Origin: CALRQJ02 sp943370285
GTDB taxonomy: Bacteria > Bacteroidota > Bacteroidia > Chitinophagales > Chitinophagaceae
NCBI GenBank assembly: GCA_943370285.1
Contig: CALRQJ020000014.1
Coordinates: 46,030-110,029, forward strand
Length of the DNA: 64,000 bases
Reading direction: 5' to 3'
This document shows positions 9,160 to 17,068 of the stretch, one piece after another. Below the pieces are notes generated by a model. That model was not told the origin of the DNA. It made no database searches and saw only the letters and a list, made by a program, of their open reading frames with translations. Each line of letters opens with the position of its first letter. Position 1 is the stretch's first letter. Made by a program: the position numbers and the translations under genes.

Positions 9160-9741
9160 TTACAAAGCAATTTGCTTTTCCATCATCATTTTACGCATGT
9201 TGATTAAACCATAACGCATACGGCCTAAAGCAGTATTGATGCTGCAATTGGTCATATGAGCAATTTCTTTGAAGCTCATATCGGCAAAATGGCGCAATAC
9301 AATTACTTCTCTTTGCTCTTCTGGTAACATATCAAGGATTTTACGAACCCTGTCATGGCTTTGACCGGTCATCATAGTCACTTCATGACTGTCTTCGTTT
9401 ACATTAATCACTTCGAAAATATCACGGTCATCGCTAGTTTTAATAGCAGGAGAACGTTTTACTTTACGGAAATGGTCAACACAAAGATTGTGAGCAATAC
9501 GCATAGCCCAAGGCAAAAATTTACCTTCTTCAGTATAACGATTGCTGCGTAGGGTGTCTATGATTTTAATAAACACATCCTGAAACAGGTCTTCGGCTAA
9601 ATACTTGTCTTTTACTAAGAAAAGAATAGAAGAGAAGATTTTGTCTTTGTACTTATTAATAAGTACTTCTAGGGCTTGTTGGTTACCATCCTGAAAGGCA
9701 TGGATTAACTGAATGTCTGTGGCTTGGTTAATTGTTTTCAT
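9160..9741 (-). CDS. ECF-type RNA polymerase sigma factor
   Basis: A 193-residue group 4 sigma factor. Region 2 includes LFQDVFIKI and FLPWAMRIAHNLCVDHFR (about residues 50-100). An acidic linker follows, then region 4 with LPEEQREVIVLRHFADMSFKEIA and a helix-turn-helix ending in NTALGRMRYGLINMRK. It directs RNA polymerase to a dedicated promoter set. No anti-sigma factor gene is adjacent, so control must lie elsewhere or be transcriptional. The ATG at 9741 is clear; a 430-base intergenic region lies upstream and is shared with uvrA. Close homologues without a cognate anti-sigma are common in Chitinophagaceae. Confidence 0.93.
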   Translation of the reverse strand: MKTINQATDIQLIHAFQDGNQQALEVLINKYKDKIFSSILFLVKDKYLAEDLFQDVFIKIIDTLRSNRYTEEGKFLPWAMRIAHNLCVDHFRKVKRSPAIKTSDDRDIFEVINVNEDSHEVTMMTGQSHDRVRKILDMLPEEQREVIVLRHFADMSFKEIAHMTNCSINTALGRMRYGLINMRKMMMEKQIAL

Positions 9742-10171
9742 AAAATTTACGGTTTTAGGTTAAGGATGATGGATGAAATCTTAGGATATTGGATTATTAA
9801 AAGTCGCTTATTTGTTTTCTAACTTATTGTCTTTGTTGAGACGTTTTTTTTATTGTTTTTGTTAATAATTATTTTGATAACATAAAGGTAGTATCGACTT
9901 TTCATTCTTTCCAAATTTTAGACCAACTATTTTTAAACTTTTTTTTCTGAAACCCTTACTGGTAGCGGCTTTCACGGGTATTTACTATCCCAAATAGGGA
10001 ATTTACTATCCCAATGGGACAGGATTTCCCTATTTGGTACAATTTTGAAAAAATTATTTTCGAGAAAGACTTACGCAGCCGCAGAAAAAATTGTTTGCTC
10101 ATCCACCGAAATTTCAAAAAACTATTGTTTCGTAAACTTAAGCCGTGTTATTATGTTTATTTTGTTAAATC
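9742..10171. other. Divergent intergenic region, sigma factor / uvrA
   Basis: No protein-coding gene is supported in these 430 bases. The region is AT-rich and holds the repeat cluster at 9981-10037. A weak TATTTTG element near 10158 lies just before the uvrA ATG. Confidence 0.7.
9981..10037. promoter_or_regulatory. Clustered inverted and direct repeats upstream of uvrA (operator-like)
   Basis: CCAAATAGGGAA (9990-10001) and TTCCCTATTTGG (10026-10037) are a 12-bp inverted pair. Between them TTTACTATCCCA occurs twice (9981, 10002), the second copy carrying its own small palindrome TCCCAATGGGA. This dense symmetry in the divergent gap between the sigma-factor gene and uvrA looks like a regulator-binding region. 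No known operator is recognised. Confidence 0.5.
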
Positions 10172-13063
10172 ATGGCACAGCAAAGCACAATCATCCCAAA
10201 GGATAAGAAAATTAACAAACCGTCTACAGCAGATACTATATTAGTAAAGGGGGCAAGGGTTCATAATTTAAAAAATGTAACGGTAGAATTTCCACGTAAT
10301 CAATTTATAGTAGTAACCGGCGTTTCAGGTTCGGGCAAATCATCTTTAACTATAGATACCTTATTTGCAGAAGGCCAACGCAGGTATGCCGAAAGTTTAA
10401 GTGCTTATGCCCGACAGTTTATGGCTCGTATGGCCAAGCCAGATGTTGACTATATTAAAGGACTGTGCCCAGCCATTGCCATCGAACAGAAAGTAATTAC
10501 CCGAACACCGAGAAGTACGGTTGGTAGCATGACGGAAATTTATGACTACTTACGTTTACTCTTTGCCAGAGCCGGAAAAACTATTTCTCCTATTAGTGGT
10601 AAAGAAGTACAAAAAGATGATGTGGCCGATGTGGTGGCAGCTATTCAAGCATTACCACAAGGAACAAAAGTTTTTGTACTGGCAAAATTTAAGCAACATG
10701 CCAATAGAGCCATTAGAGAAGAGTTAAATATATTGATGCAGAAAGGATTTAGCAGAATCTGTTTGCCAAGTTCAAACTTGGGTGAGCCACTCCAACAAGA
10801 AAGAATTGAAGCGGTGTTAGAAGAATCGGATGCTGCATTGAACAAATTATTTAAAACAACAGCTTCAGCAAAGCCTAATGCTAAGCAGGGCAGTTATGTA
10901 TTAATTGATAGAATAGTAACCAAAGATTTCGATCAAGATGATATCCATCGCCTTAGCGATTCTATTGGTACTGCTTTTTATGAAGGTGATGGAGAAATGT
11001 ATCTCGAAACACAACTTCCGGCGGCAGCCGAAACCCAATTGCATCACTTTAGTAATAAGTTTGAAGCAGATGGAATAGTGTTTGAAGAACCGGTACCCAA
11101 TTTATTTTCTTTCAACAATCCCTTTGGGGCTTGCCCAACTTGCGAAGGCTTTAGCCAAGTATTGGGTATTGATGCTGACTTAGTTATTCCCGACCGCCGA
11201 TTAAGCCTTTACGAGGGTGCTGTGGCCCCATGGAAAGGGGAAAAGTTAGGTTGGTGGAAAGAACAGTTTATAAAAGGTGCAACCGCCATTAAATTTCCGA
11301 TTCATAAACCCATAGCCGACTTAACCGATGAACAATACCGTCAACTATGGACAGGTGTTGGAACGGTATACGGCATCAACGACTTTTTTAAAGAAGTAGA
11401 ATCCAACTTATATAAAGTTCAATATAGGGTATTATTAAGTAGATATAGGGGAAGAACTTTATGCCCCGATTGTAATGGCTACAGATTGCGACAAGAAGCG
11501 TTGTATGTAAAAATTGGCGATAAACATATTGGACAACTCTGCGATATGCCGGTGAAAGATTTGAAGTTATGGTTTGATGCCTTGCAATTATCCGAATACC
11601 AGCAACTAGTATCAAAACGAATCTTAATTGAAATCCATCATCGAATTAAAACATTGATTGATGTTGGCTTGGGCTATTTAACCCTAAACCGTTTAGCCAA
11701 TAGTTTAAGTGGTGGCGAAAGTCAACGCATTCAGTTAACCAGAAGTTTGGGTAGTAACCTCACCAATTCTTTATACATTTTAGACGAGCCGTCTATTGGC
11801 TTACATTCAAGGGATACCGAAAATTTAATCAGTGTCTTAAAAGAACTGAGAGATTTAGGGAATACGGTAGTTGTGGTAGAACATGACGAGATGATGATGC
11901 GACAAGCCAATCACATTATCGACATGGGGCCATTAGCGTCTCATTTAGGCGGCGAAGTGGTTGCAGTTGGTAATTATGACCAACTGACTGCGAATCCTGA
12001 TAGTTTGACCGGAAAATACTTAACCGGGGCTTTGAAAATTGAAGCGCCAAAAACAACTCGAAAGTGGAATAGAAGTATTACGGTGGAAGGGGCAAGGCAA
12101 AATAATTTAAAAAATATTTCGGTAGCGTTTCCGCTGAATACGTTGTGTGTTGTGAGTGGGGTAAGTGGTAGCGGTAAAACAACCTTGGTGAAACAGATTT
12201 TATATCCTGCATTGATGAAGATGAAAGGCGAACCTGCGGATAAAGTAGGCATGCATAAAGCCATAACCGGCGATGTAGATTATATTTCAAAAGTGGAGTT
12301 GATTGATCAAAATCCGATTGGTAAAAGCAGTAGGAGTAATCCGGTGACTTATATTAAAGCTTACGATGAAATACGAGATGTGTTTGCCAAACAACCGTTA
12401 TCGAAGATGAGGGGTTTTCAACCCAAGCATTTTTCTTTTAATGTTGATGGTGGAAGATGCGATGCTTGTAAAGGCGAAGGCGAACAAGTAGTAGAAATGC
12501 AGTTTTTGGCCGATGTGCATTTAACCTGCGAAGTATGTGGTGGCAAACGATTTAAAGAAGAAGTGTTGGAAGTGACTTTAAATGGTAAAAATATACACGA
12601 TGTATTAGAAATGAGTGTTGACCAAGCGATTGAATTCTTTACAGCTGCCACCACCGGTGGAGGTTTGGCGGCTGCGATAAAACCTTTACAAGATGTTGGT
12701 TTGGGTTATATCAAGTTGGGCCAGTCATCAGGAACATTATCCGGCGGCGAAGCCCAACGTGTAAAATTAGCTTCCTTTTTAGGCAAGGGAAAAGGCCACG
12801 GACATATATTGTTCATATTTGATGAACCCACTACCGGTTTGCATTTTCATGATATTCAAAAACTGCTCACTTCTTTCAATGCGTTGATAGAACAAGGTCA
12901 TTCATTGATTGTCATTGAACACAATACCGATGTATTGAAATGTGCCGATTGGTTGATTGATTTAGGTCCGGAAGCAGGAGATAATGGCGGTAGTTTGGTA
13001 TATGCAGGCATTCCCGCCGGTTTGAAAAAGGTAAAAGCAAGTTTTACGGGGAAGTATTTGTAG
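10172..13063 (+). CDS. uvrA: Excinuclease ABC subunit A (UvrA)
   Basis: DNA damage-recognition ATPase of nucleotide excision repair; a UvrA dimer scans DNA and loads UvrB. Two ABC modules are visible. The first has Walker A GVSGSGKSS (residues 50-58), the CPTCEG and CPDCNG cysteine pairs, signature LSGGESQRIQL and Walker B LYILDEPSIGLH. The second has GVSGSGKTTL, the zinc module CDACKGEGE...CEVCGGKRF, signature LSGGEAQRVKL and FIFDEPTTGLHF. At 963 residues it is slightly longer than E. coli UvrA, mostly through a ~20-residue hydrophilic N-terminal extension. The ATG at 10172 is the only reasonable start. No uvrB or uvrC is nearby, as is usual. Confidence 0.97.
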   Translation: MAQQSTIIPKDKKINKPSTADTILVKGARVHNLKNVTVEFPRNQFIVVTGVSGSGKSSLTIDTLFAEGQRRYAESLSAYARQFMARMAKPDVDYIKGLCPAIAIEQKVITRTPRSTVGSMTEIYDYLRLLFARAGKTISPISGKEVQKDDVADVVAAIQALPQGTKVFVLAKFKQHANRAIREELNILMQKGFSRICLPSSNLGEPLQQERIEAVLEESDAALNKLFKTTASAKPNAKQGSYVLIDRIVTKDFDQDDIHRLSDSIGTAFYEGDGEMYLETQLPAAAETQLHHFSNKFEADGIVFEEPVPNLFSFNNPFGACPTCEGFSQVLGIDADLVIPDRRLSLYEGAVAPWKGEKLGWWKEQFIKGATAIKFPIHKPIADLTDEQYRQLWTGVGTVYGINDFFKEVESNLYKVQYRVLLSRYRGRTLCPDCNGYRLRQEALYVKIGDKHIGQLCDMPVKDLKLWFDALQLSEYQQLVSKRILIEIHHRIKTLIDVGLGYLTLNRLANSLSGGESQRIQLTRSLGSNLTNSLYILDEPSIGLHSRDTENLISVLKELRDLGNTVVVVEHDEMMMRQANHIIDMGPLASHLGGEVVAVGNYDQLTANPDSLTGKYLTGALKIEAPKTTRKWNRSITVEGARQNNLKNISVAFPLNTLCVVSGVSGSGKTTLVKQILYPALMKMKGEPADKVGMHKAITGDVDYISKVELIDQNPIGKSSRSNPVTYIKAYDEIRDVFAKQPLSKMRGFQPKHFSFNVDGGRCDACKGEGEQVVEMQFLADVHLTCEVCGGKRFKEEVLEVTLNGKNIHDVLEMSVDQAIEFFTAATTGGGLAAAIKPLQDVGLGYIKLGQSSGTLSGGEAQRVKLASFLGKGKGHGHILFIFDEPTTGLHFHDIQKLLTSFNALIEQGHSLIVIEHNTDVLKCADWLIDLGPEAGDNGGSLVYAGIPAGLKKVKASFTGKYL

Positions 13064-13144
13064 TGAATAGTGAATGGTGCCACGAAATCTCAACACGGCG
13101 GGAGGGGGTGAATAGTGAGTAGAAAGAGGTGAGTGGTGAATAGT
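13063..13144. repeat. Degenerate GTGAATAGTGAGTAG-type low-complexity repeat
   Basis: Imperfect copies of GTGAATAGTGA, GTGAGTAG and GTGGTGAATAG follow the uvrA stop and are interrupted by a GC-rich patch (CGGCGGGAGGGGG). The same word set occurs at 30664-30704. Function unknown; likely non-coding. Confidence 0.55.
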
Positions 13145-13284
13145 ATTGTACATATCAAATCAAGTCAATTGATAATAGCCAATCCTTCTTTTCAAGCCTA
13201 TAACAAAGTTTCTAGTGTATCGAGCTAGCAATATGGATCTGATGCATGCAGTGTGTTGTTAAAGATGAAAACAGTTTGCGACAG

Positions 13285-13695
13285 TTAAAATTTGTGTCCC
13301 AAACGTTGTATTCGTAGAAATAATCGTTTTACATCATTTTCAAATGCTTGTATTAAATAGCCTCCTGAAACTTCTTTGATTAAATAGTTTGTTAATCCAT
13401 GCGGTCGAATATTACCGTCATACCTTAAAAAGATGGTATCTAATGAGGGCTGGTTTAAGATGATTCCATGATAATATTCTTCTTTTTTTACACTGTCCAT
13501 TTTTGTAATTGTATATAAAAACCTATTATCCTTGGTCAGTGCAAGTTGATAGCTATGAATACTGTCTTCATTCCACGCAAAAAGCGATATGTTCTCATAA
13601 TCGTTTTCAGTTTTACTTGATGAAGATTTATTTGTCTTACAAGATGCAAGTAGAACAATTGTTACTAAGGAAAATATTAAAAATGTATTAGTCAT
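13285..13695 (-). CDS. Small hypothetical lipoprotein
   Basis: No family recognised. The protein starts MTNTFLIFSLVTIVLLASC, a type II signal peptide with lipobox LLASC (Cys at residue 19), so it should be a lipid-anchored envelope protein. The mature ~118 residues are Ser/Lys-rich at first and then a small mixed domain with FAWNEDSIHSYQLALTKDN and FLYTITKMDS. It is a single gene between intergenic stretches with no clear operon partner. No terminator hairpin was seen downstream. Confidence 0.7.
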   Translation of the reverse strand: MTNTFLIFSLVTIVLLASCKTNKSSSSKTENDYENISLFAWNEDSIHSYQLALTKDNRFLYTITKMDSVKKEEYYHGIILNQPSLDTIFLRYDGNIRPHGLTNYLIKEVSGGYLIQAFENDVKRLFLRIQRLGHKF

Positions 13696-14053
13696 TTTAA
13701 ATTTTGACTAACGTAAGACAATAGTCTTGATTTTATATGCTTTTAATTGTTAAAAAATTATCTCTTGGTATAAGGACTTTATTTGTGTTTTAGAGAAAGG
13801 GAAAATGCCCGAAATTAAAAGGCTTTTTATAGGTGAGATAACAACATTAAATCTGCCAATAATTGACAATGCCAAAGATTAGTTAACATATTTAGTTGGT
13901 GTTCTGACAAACAATCGGCTAAAACCTGAAACAGCTAAACCATCTTGAACATCCTAAACCCGATAGTAAAAGAGGCTCAGCCACCTCTGCGAAAAACTCC
14001 TTTACCTCTGCGGTGAAAAAAAAGCAGGTCTGACCGTTTTTCAAAGTCCCCCT
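13696..14053. other. Intergenic region with scattered repeat fragments
   Basis: No gene is supported in these 358 bases. ACCTCTGCG occurs twice about 28 bases apart (around 13982 and 14010), and the region ends in the CCCCCTTTAGGGG element at 14048. These look like remnants of dispersed intergenic repeats. Confidence 0.6.
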
Positions 14054-14075
14054 TTAGGGGTTAGGGGCTCCCTTT
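14037..14075. repeat. GTCCCCCTTTAGGGG-type palindromic element
   Basis: CCCC-TTTA-GGGG forms a small hairpin followed by a second GGGG block. It overlaps the last codons and stop of the DUF983 gene, whose C-terminal GAPNP is encoded by the element. Confidence 0.5.
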
Positions 14076-14536
14076 CCCAAATCACTCTCCATACCACCCG
14101 GTATCACCCGTTCAAAATTGGTAATTGGATGAGCTTTCCAATCCTTATCATATTTCACAAACCAACTCAACCAAAGGCTACGAGATAATCGCATCAACAA
14201 AGGTTGTAATGCAATCATGGTAACAGAATTTATACCTAGCCACCAAAAAATACTATTGTCATCTAAAGAAATACCAATCAATACCCACCAAGCAATAAAT
14301 GTAGCTACAGAAAAAGCCACTGTTAAAGCATAGCTAACATAACCGGTACCGTAATAAAAGCCAACTTCAATTTCTGTGGGTTGTCCGCATACCGAACAAT
14401 GGTCATTCATCTTCACATTGTTTTTCAAGTTGGAATAGGCACTTTTATGCGTAAACAAGTTGCCTTGACGGCAACGAGGACATTTATTCGTAAGTACGCT
14501 TAATAAATAGGGAGGTGCCTTCTTTTTATCTGTCAT
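14054..14536 (-). CDS. DUF983 family zinc-ribbon membrane protein
   Basis: A 160-residue DUF983 protein. It has an N-terminal NKCPRCRQGNLF and a second CSVCGQ pair, together forming a likely zinc ribbon (about residues 18-50). The family motif EVGFYYGTGYVSYAL follows, with two or three transmembrane helices after it (residues ~65-85, 95-120). Function is unknown. The last residues read into a palindromic intergenic repeat, so the C-terminus may have been altered by insertion of that element. It lies downstream of the thioredoxin gene on the same strand with a 69-base gap, so co-transcription is possible. Confidence 0.88.
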   Translation of the reverse strand: MTDKKKAPPYLLSVLTNKCPRCRQGNLFTHKSAYSNLKNNVKMNDHCSVCGQPTEIEVGFYYGTGYVSYALTVAFSVATFIAWWVLIGISLDDNSIFWWLGINSVTMIALQPLLMRLSRSLWLSWFVKYDKDWKAHPITNFERVIPGGMESDLGKGAPNP

Positions 14537-14605
14537 GTATGCAATAAATTAAAGCGGCAAGTTACAAAATGGGGGAGGTATACAACGGAATTGTTTCAAT
14601 TATCG

Positions 14606-14905
14606 CTAAGCTTGCTGTTTAATCACTTGTTCTAGTTGTGTTGCAGGAACAACACCTGATTTCCGCCACAATACTTTTCCGGCTTTAAATAAAACCAAAG
14701 TTGGTACACCTTGTATTTGAAACGAACTTGCCACTGCCGGATTTCTATCTACATCAATTTTAATTATTCTTACTTGGTCTCCCATTCTTCCGCTTAACTC
14801 TTCCAATATGGGTTTCATCATTTTACAAGGGCCACACCATTCTGCAAAAAAATCAACCAACACCGGTGTTTCTCCATTGATAATATCGCCAAAAGTTTCT
14901 TTCAT
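14606..14905 (-). CDS. trxA: Thioredoxin
   Basis: A 99-residue classical thioredoxin with the active site WCGPCKMM (Cys-Gly-Pro-Cys near residues 23-26), the cis-Pro region GVPTLVLFK and the buried Asp in VDFFAEWCGPC. It reduces protein disulphides in the cytoplasm; no signal peptide is present. It is the last of three tightly packed genes (7-base gap to the DUF2892 gene, which is 3 bases from the rhodanese), so its local role is probably linked to sulfane-sulfur handling. Confidence 0.95.
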   Translation of the reverse strand: MKETFGDIINGETPVLVDFFAEWCGPCKMMKPILEELSGRMGDQVRIIKIDVDRNPAVASSFQIQGVPTLVLFKAGKVLWRKSGVVPATQLEQVIKQQA

Positions 14906-14912
14906 AGTATAT

Positions 14913-15161
14913 TTATTTTACTTCTGTAAATTCTATTTCGTCATTATCGGGTAGGGTTGTGGTTTTGTTTGTACCACAATAGCCATTATAACCACAGCCT
15001 GTTTTGGTGTATGCTGCATAGCTGCCTACGGCAATCCAAAACGCACCAAAAATACCCGGAATCCAATCTTGGTGCTGAATACCAACGCCAATTAGGAACA
15101 AGCCAATGACTAGTCTGATGAAAAAAGTCCAATCTATAGATGCAATGATTTTCTTTAACAT
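14913..15161 (-). CDS. DUF2892-like inner-membrane protein
   Basis: An 82-residue protein with two transmembrane helices (about residues 12-28 and 33-50). TKTGCGYNGYCG follows, with two Cys close together, and then an acidic tail. It resembles the YgaP membrane domain (DUF2892) that is often fused or linked to rhodanese. It sits between rhodanese and thioredoxin genes with gaps of 3 and 7 bases. The Cys pair after the second helix could accept sulfur or reducing equivalents; this is inference. Confidence 0.8.
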   Translation of the reverse strand: MLKKIIASIDWTFFIRLVIGLFLIGVGIQHQDWIPGIFGAFWIAVGSYAAYTKTGCGYNGYCGTNKTTTLPDNDEIEFTEVK

Positions 15162-15164
15162 AGT

Positions 15165-15476
15165 TTATTGTATTTGGGCTTGAAAACTGTTCCATGCACC
15201 GCCATTATACGCTTCTACACCGCTGTTGCGTAACATGGTTACTGCCATACTGCTTCTTGCACCACTGCGGCAAACTGCAATCACCGGTTTATTTTTGGCT
15301 TGCAAATTTTTTGCTTTTTGGGCCAACTGTTGTAAAGGTATATTCTGCGAAGCAGCAATATGACCTGTATGGTATTCTTCCGGACTACGAACATCAATAA
15401 TTATAGCGCCATTTTTTACGATATCGCTTAAATTCTCTTTAGGACCGCCGCCAAACAATTTTTGTAATAAATTCAT
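15165..15476 (-). CDS. Rhodanese-like sulfurtransferase
   Basis: A single rhodanese domain of 103 residues when started at the ATG at 15476 (MNLLQKLFGGG). A longer frame would need a TTG at 15515 with no similarity to the family. Motifs are IIIDVRSPEEYHTGHI near residue 25 and the active-site loop CRSGARSS, whose Cys carries the persulfide. It is the first gene of a rhodanese-DUF2892-thioredoxin operon, an arrangement seen in Bacteroidota and other phyla for moving sulfane sulfur. On the minus strand a near-consensus GATATTTG lies about 20 bases before the ATG. Confidence 0.93.
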   Translation of the reverse strand: MNLLQKLFGGGPKENLSDIVKNGAIIIDVRSPEEYHTGHIAASQNIPLQQLAQKAKNLQAKNKPVIAVCRSGARSSMAVTMLRNSGVEAYNGGAWNSFQAQIQ

Positions 15477-15583
15477 GCTATTTTGATTTAATACTGCAAA
15501 TATCAAAACCAACAATGGCTTTATTAGTGACTTTGGTTACAGAGTAAAGTATTAGCATTTCATTAAGTACTGAACCGTTCATG

Positions 15584-15611
15584 TTTAGTCACTACATCTT
15601 TTGTTACTTTG
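15584..15611 (+). promoter_or_regulatory. Putative promoter of the PhoD-like gene
   Basis: TTACTTTG (15604-15611) matches 7 of 8 positions of the Bacteroidota -7 element, with TTTAG at 15584-15588 as a weak -33. It ends 15 bases before the ATG at 15627. Confidence 0.4.
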
Positions 15612-15626
15612 CTCAAATTTGAAGCC

Positions 15627-16994
15627 ATGAAAAAAATATTGCTTTTATCTTTTGTTGTGTTGTTGTTTGTTGGAGTAAAGGCTCAAACTACGCATTCAAT
15701 TATTGCCGGGCCAATGGTTGGTCATGTAGAGTTTAGAACAGCCATGATTTGGGCACAGTTTAAAGCTGATGTAAGACAAGCATACATTGTATTTGCACAA
15801 AAAGGGTTGGATTTGATGAAAGGCGAACAAGCCAATTTTGAATTGCAAGGTGGTTCTTTTAATACCGGTAAAGCATTATTAGCCGGATTGTCTCCCGCCA
15901 CCACTTACCAATATGGAATTTATGTTGATAATAAAAAGCAATTATTAGCCAAAGGAGAAATCACTACTCAAGCCTTATGGCAGTGGCGTACAGATGCACC
16001 GGATTTTAATTTTATTACCGGCAGTTGCGCTTACATTAACGAACCGGTGTTTGACCGTCCCGGAAAACCATATGGTGGTGATTCTTCTATTTTTGAAGCG
16101 ATGGCAAAAGAAAAATCTTCCTTCATGTTGTGGCTTGGCGATAATTGGTACACTAGAGAAGTTGATTATTACAGCGAATGGGGGTTGAATTATAGGGCGG
16201 CTAAGGATAGAAGTACGAAAGTGTTACAACCGCTTTTAAAAGCCATGCCGAATTATGCCATTTGGGATGATCATGATTACGGTCCGAACGATGCCGATAA
16301 AAGCTATGTACTAAAAGAAAGCGGCAGAAAAACATTTGCCAATTTTTGGGCAAATCCTTCTTACGGTCACAACAATCAAGGCATTTACACCAAGTTTACT
16401 TGGAATGATATAGATGTATTTATGTTGGACGATAGGTGGTGGAGAAGTAATGATGATATGGCAGATAGTGTTGATGGAAAGCCAAATGTTGAAAAACAAA
16501 TGTTTGGTAAACAACAATTAGATTGGTTGAAAAATGCCTTACTTCAAAGTAAGAGTAATGGCAATATTACTTTTAGGATAATTGCAACCGGAAGTCAGGT
16601 GTTAAATCCCGGCTCTACTGCCGATGCCTTTAGAAAATTTTCGGCAGAATATTACGAATTAATGGCTTTCATCAGCAGCGCAAAAATAAATGGGGTGGTT
16701 TTCTTAACCGGTGATCGTCACCATAGTGAAATCATCAAAGTAAATAATCAAGGGTCTTATCCATTGTATGATATCACCGCTTCACCACTTACAGCAGGTA
16801 CGCATAAGTTTGGCGGAATAGAGCAAAATAATCCATACAGAGTGGTTGGTGTTGATCAATTGCAAAATTTTGCAAGAGTAAGTTTTAGTGGTAAAAAAAG
16901 AGATCGTAAAATGACGGTTGAATTTGTTGGTATAAAAGGAGAAAAATTAGCCGAGTGGAGTACAAGCATTAAAGATTTAACAGCACCCAAATAA
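15627..16994 (+). CDS. PhoD-like secreted metallophosphatase
   Basis: Begins MKKILLLSFVVLLFVGVKAQ, a signal peptide ending in A-Q; a TTG start six codons upstream was rejected. An N-terminal fibronectin-like domain (IAGPMVGHVEFRTAMIWAQ) leads into the PhoD catalytic domain: FITGSCAY, LWLGDNWYTRE, AIWDDHDYGPND and FLTGDRHHSE supply the metal-binding Asp, Asn and His residues. This is the domain order of PhoD-type alkaline phosphatase/phosphodiesterases, which hydrolyse phosphoesters outside the cytoplasm. Length 455 residues. It is transcribed alone and ends at a strong GC-rich terminator. Confidence 0.92.
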   Translation: MKKILLLSFVVLLFVGVKAQTTHSIIAGPMVGHVEFRTAMIWAQFKADVRQAYIVFAQKGLDLMKGEQANFELQGGSFNTGKALLAGLSPATTYQYGIYVDNKKQLLAKGEITTQALWQWRTDAPDFNFITGSCAYINEPVFDRPGKPYGGDSSIFEAMAKEKSSFMLWLGDNWYTREVDYYSEWGLNYRAAKDRSTKVLQPLLKAMPNYAIWDDHDYGPNDADKSYVLKESGRKTFANFWANPSYGHNNQGIYTKFTWNDIDVFMLDDRWWRSNDDMADSVDGKPNVEKQMFGKQQLDWLKNALLQSKSNGNITFRIIATGSQVLNPGSTADAFRKFSAEYYELMAFISSAKINGVVFLTGDRHHSEIIKVNNQGSYPLYDITASPLTAGTHKFGGIEQNNPYRVVGVDQLQNFARVSFSGKKRDRKMTVEFVGIKGEKLAEWSTSIKDLTAPK

Positions 16995-17016
16995 TCAACT
17001 GCAGTTGTTACAATGT

Positions 17017-17048
17017 AATACGCCGCTTTCAGTCGAAAGCGGCGTATT
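17017..17048. terminator. Bidirectional terminator between the PhoD-like gene and fumC
   Basis: Fourteen-base arms AATACGCCGCTTTC and complement are separated by AGTC. It lies in the convergent gap and can act on both strands. Confidence 0.9.
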
Positions 17049-17068
17049 TGTTATCGGGATGTATTCAA

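Noticed and set aside
10030..10055. Sigma-54 promoter (TTGGTAC...TTGAA) upstream of uvrA
   Set aside because: The GG-to-GC spacing is off by one and the -12 GC is absent.
10014..10244. A 76-codon plus-strand frame before and into uvrA
   Set aside because: It overlaps the start of uvrA in another frame, covers the repeat-rich regulatory region and has no protein-like features.
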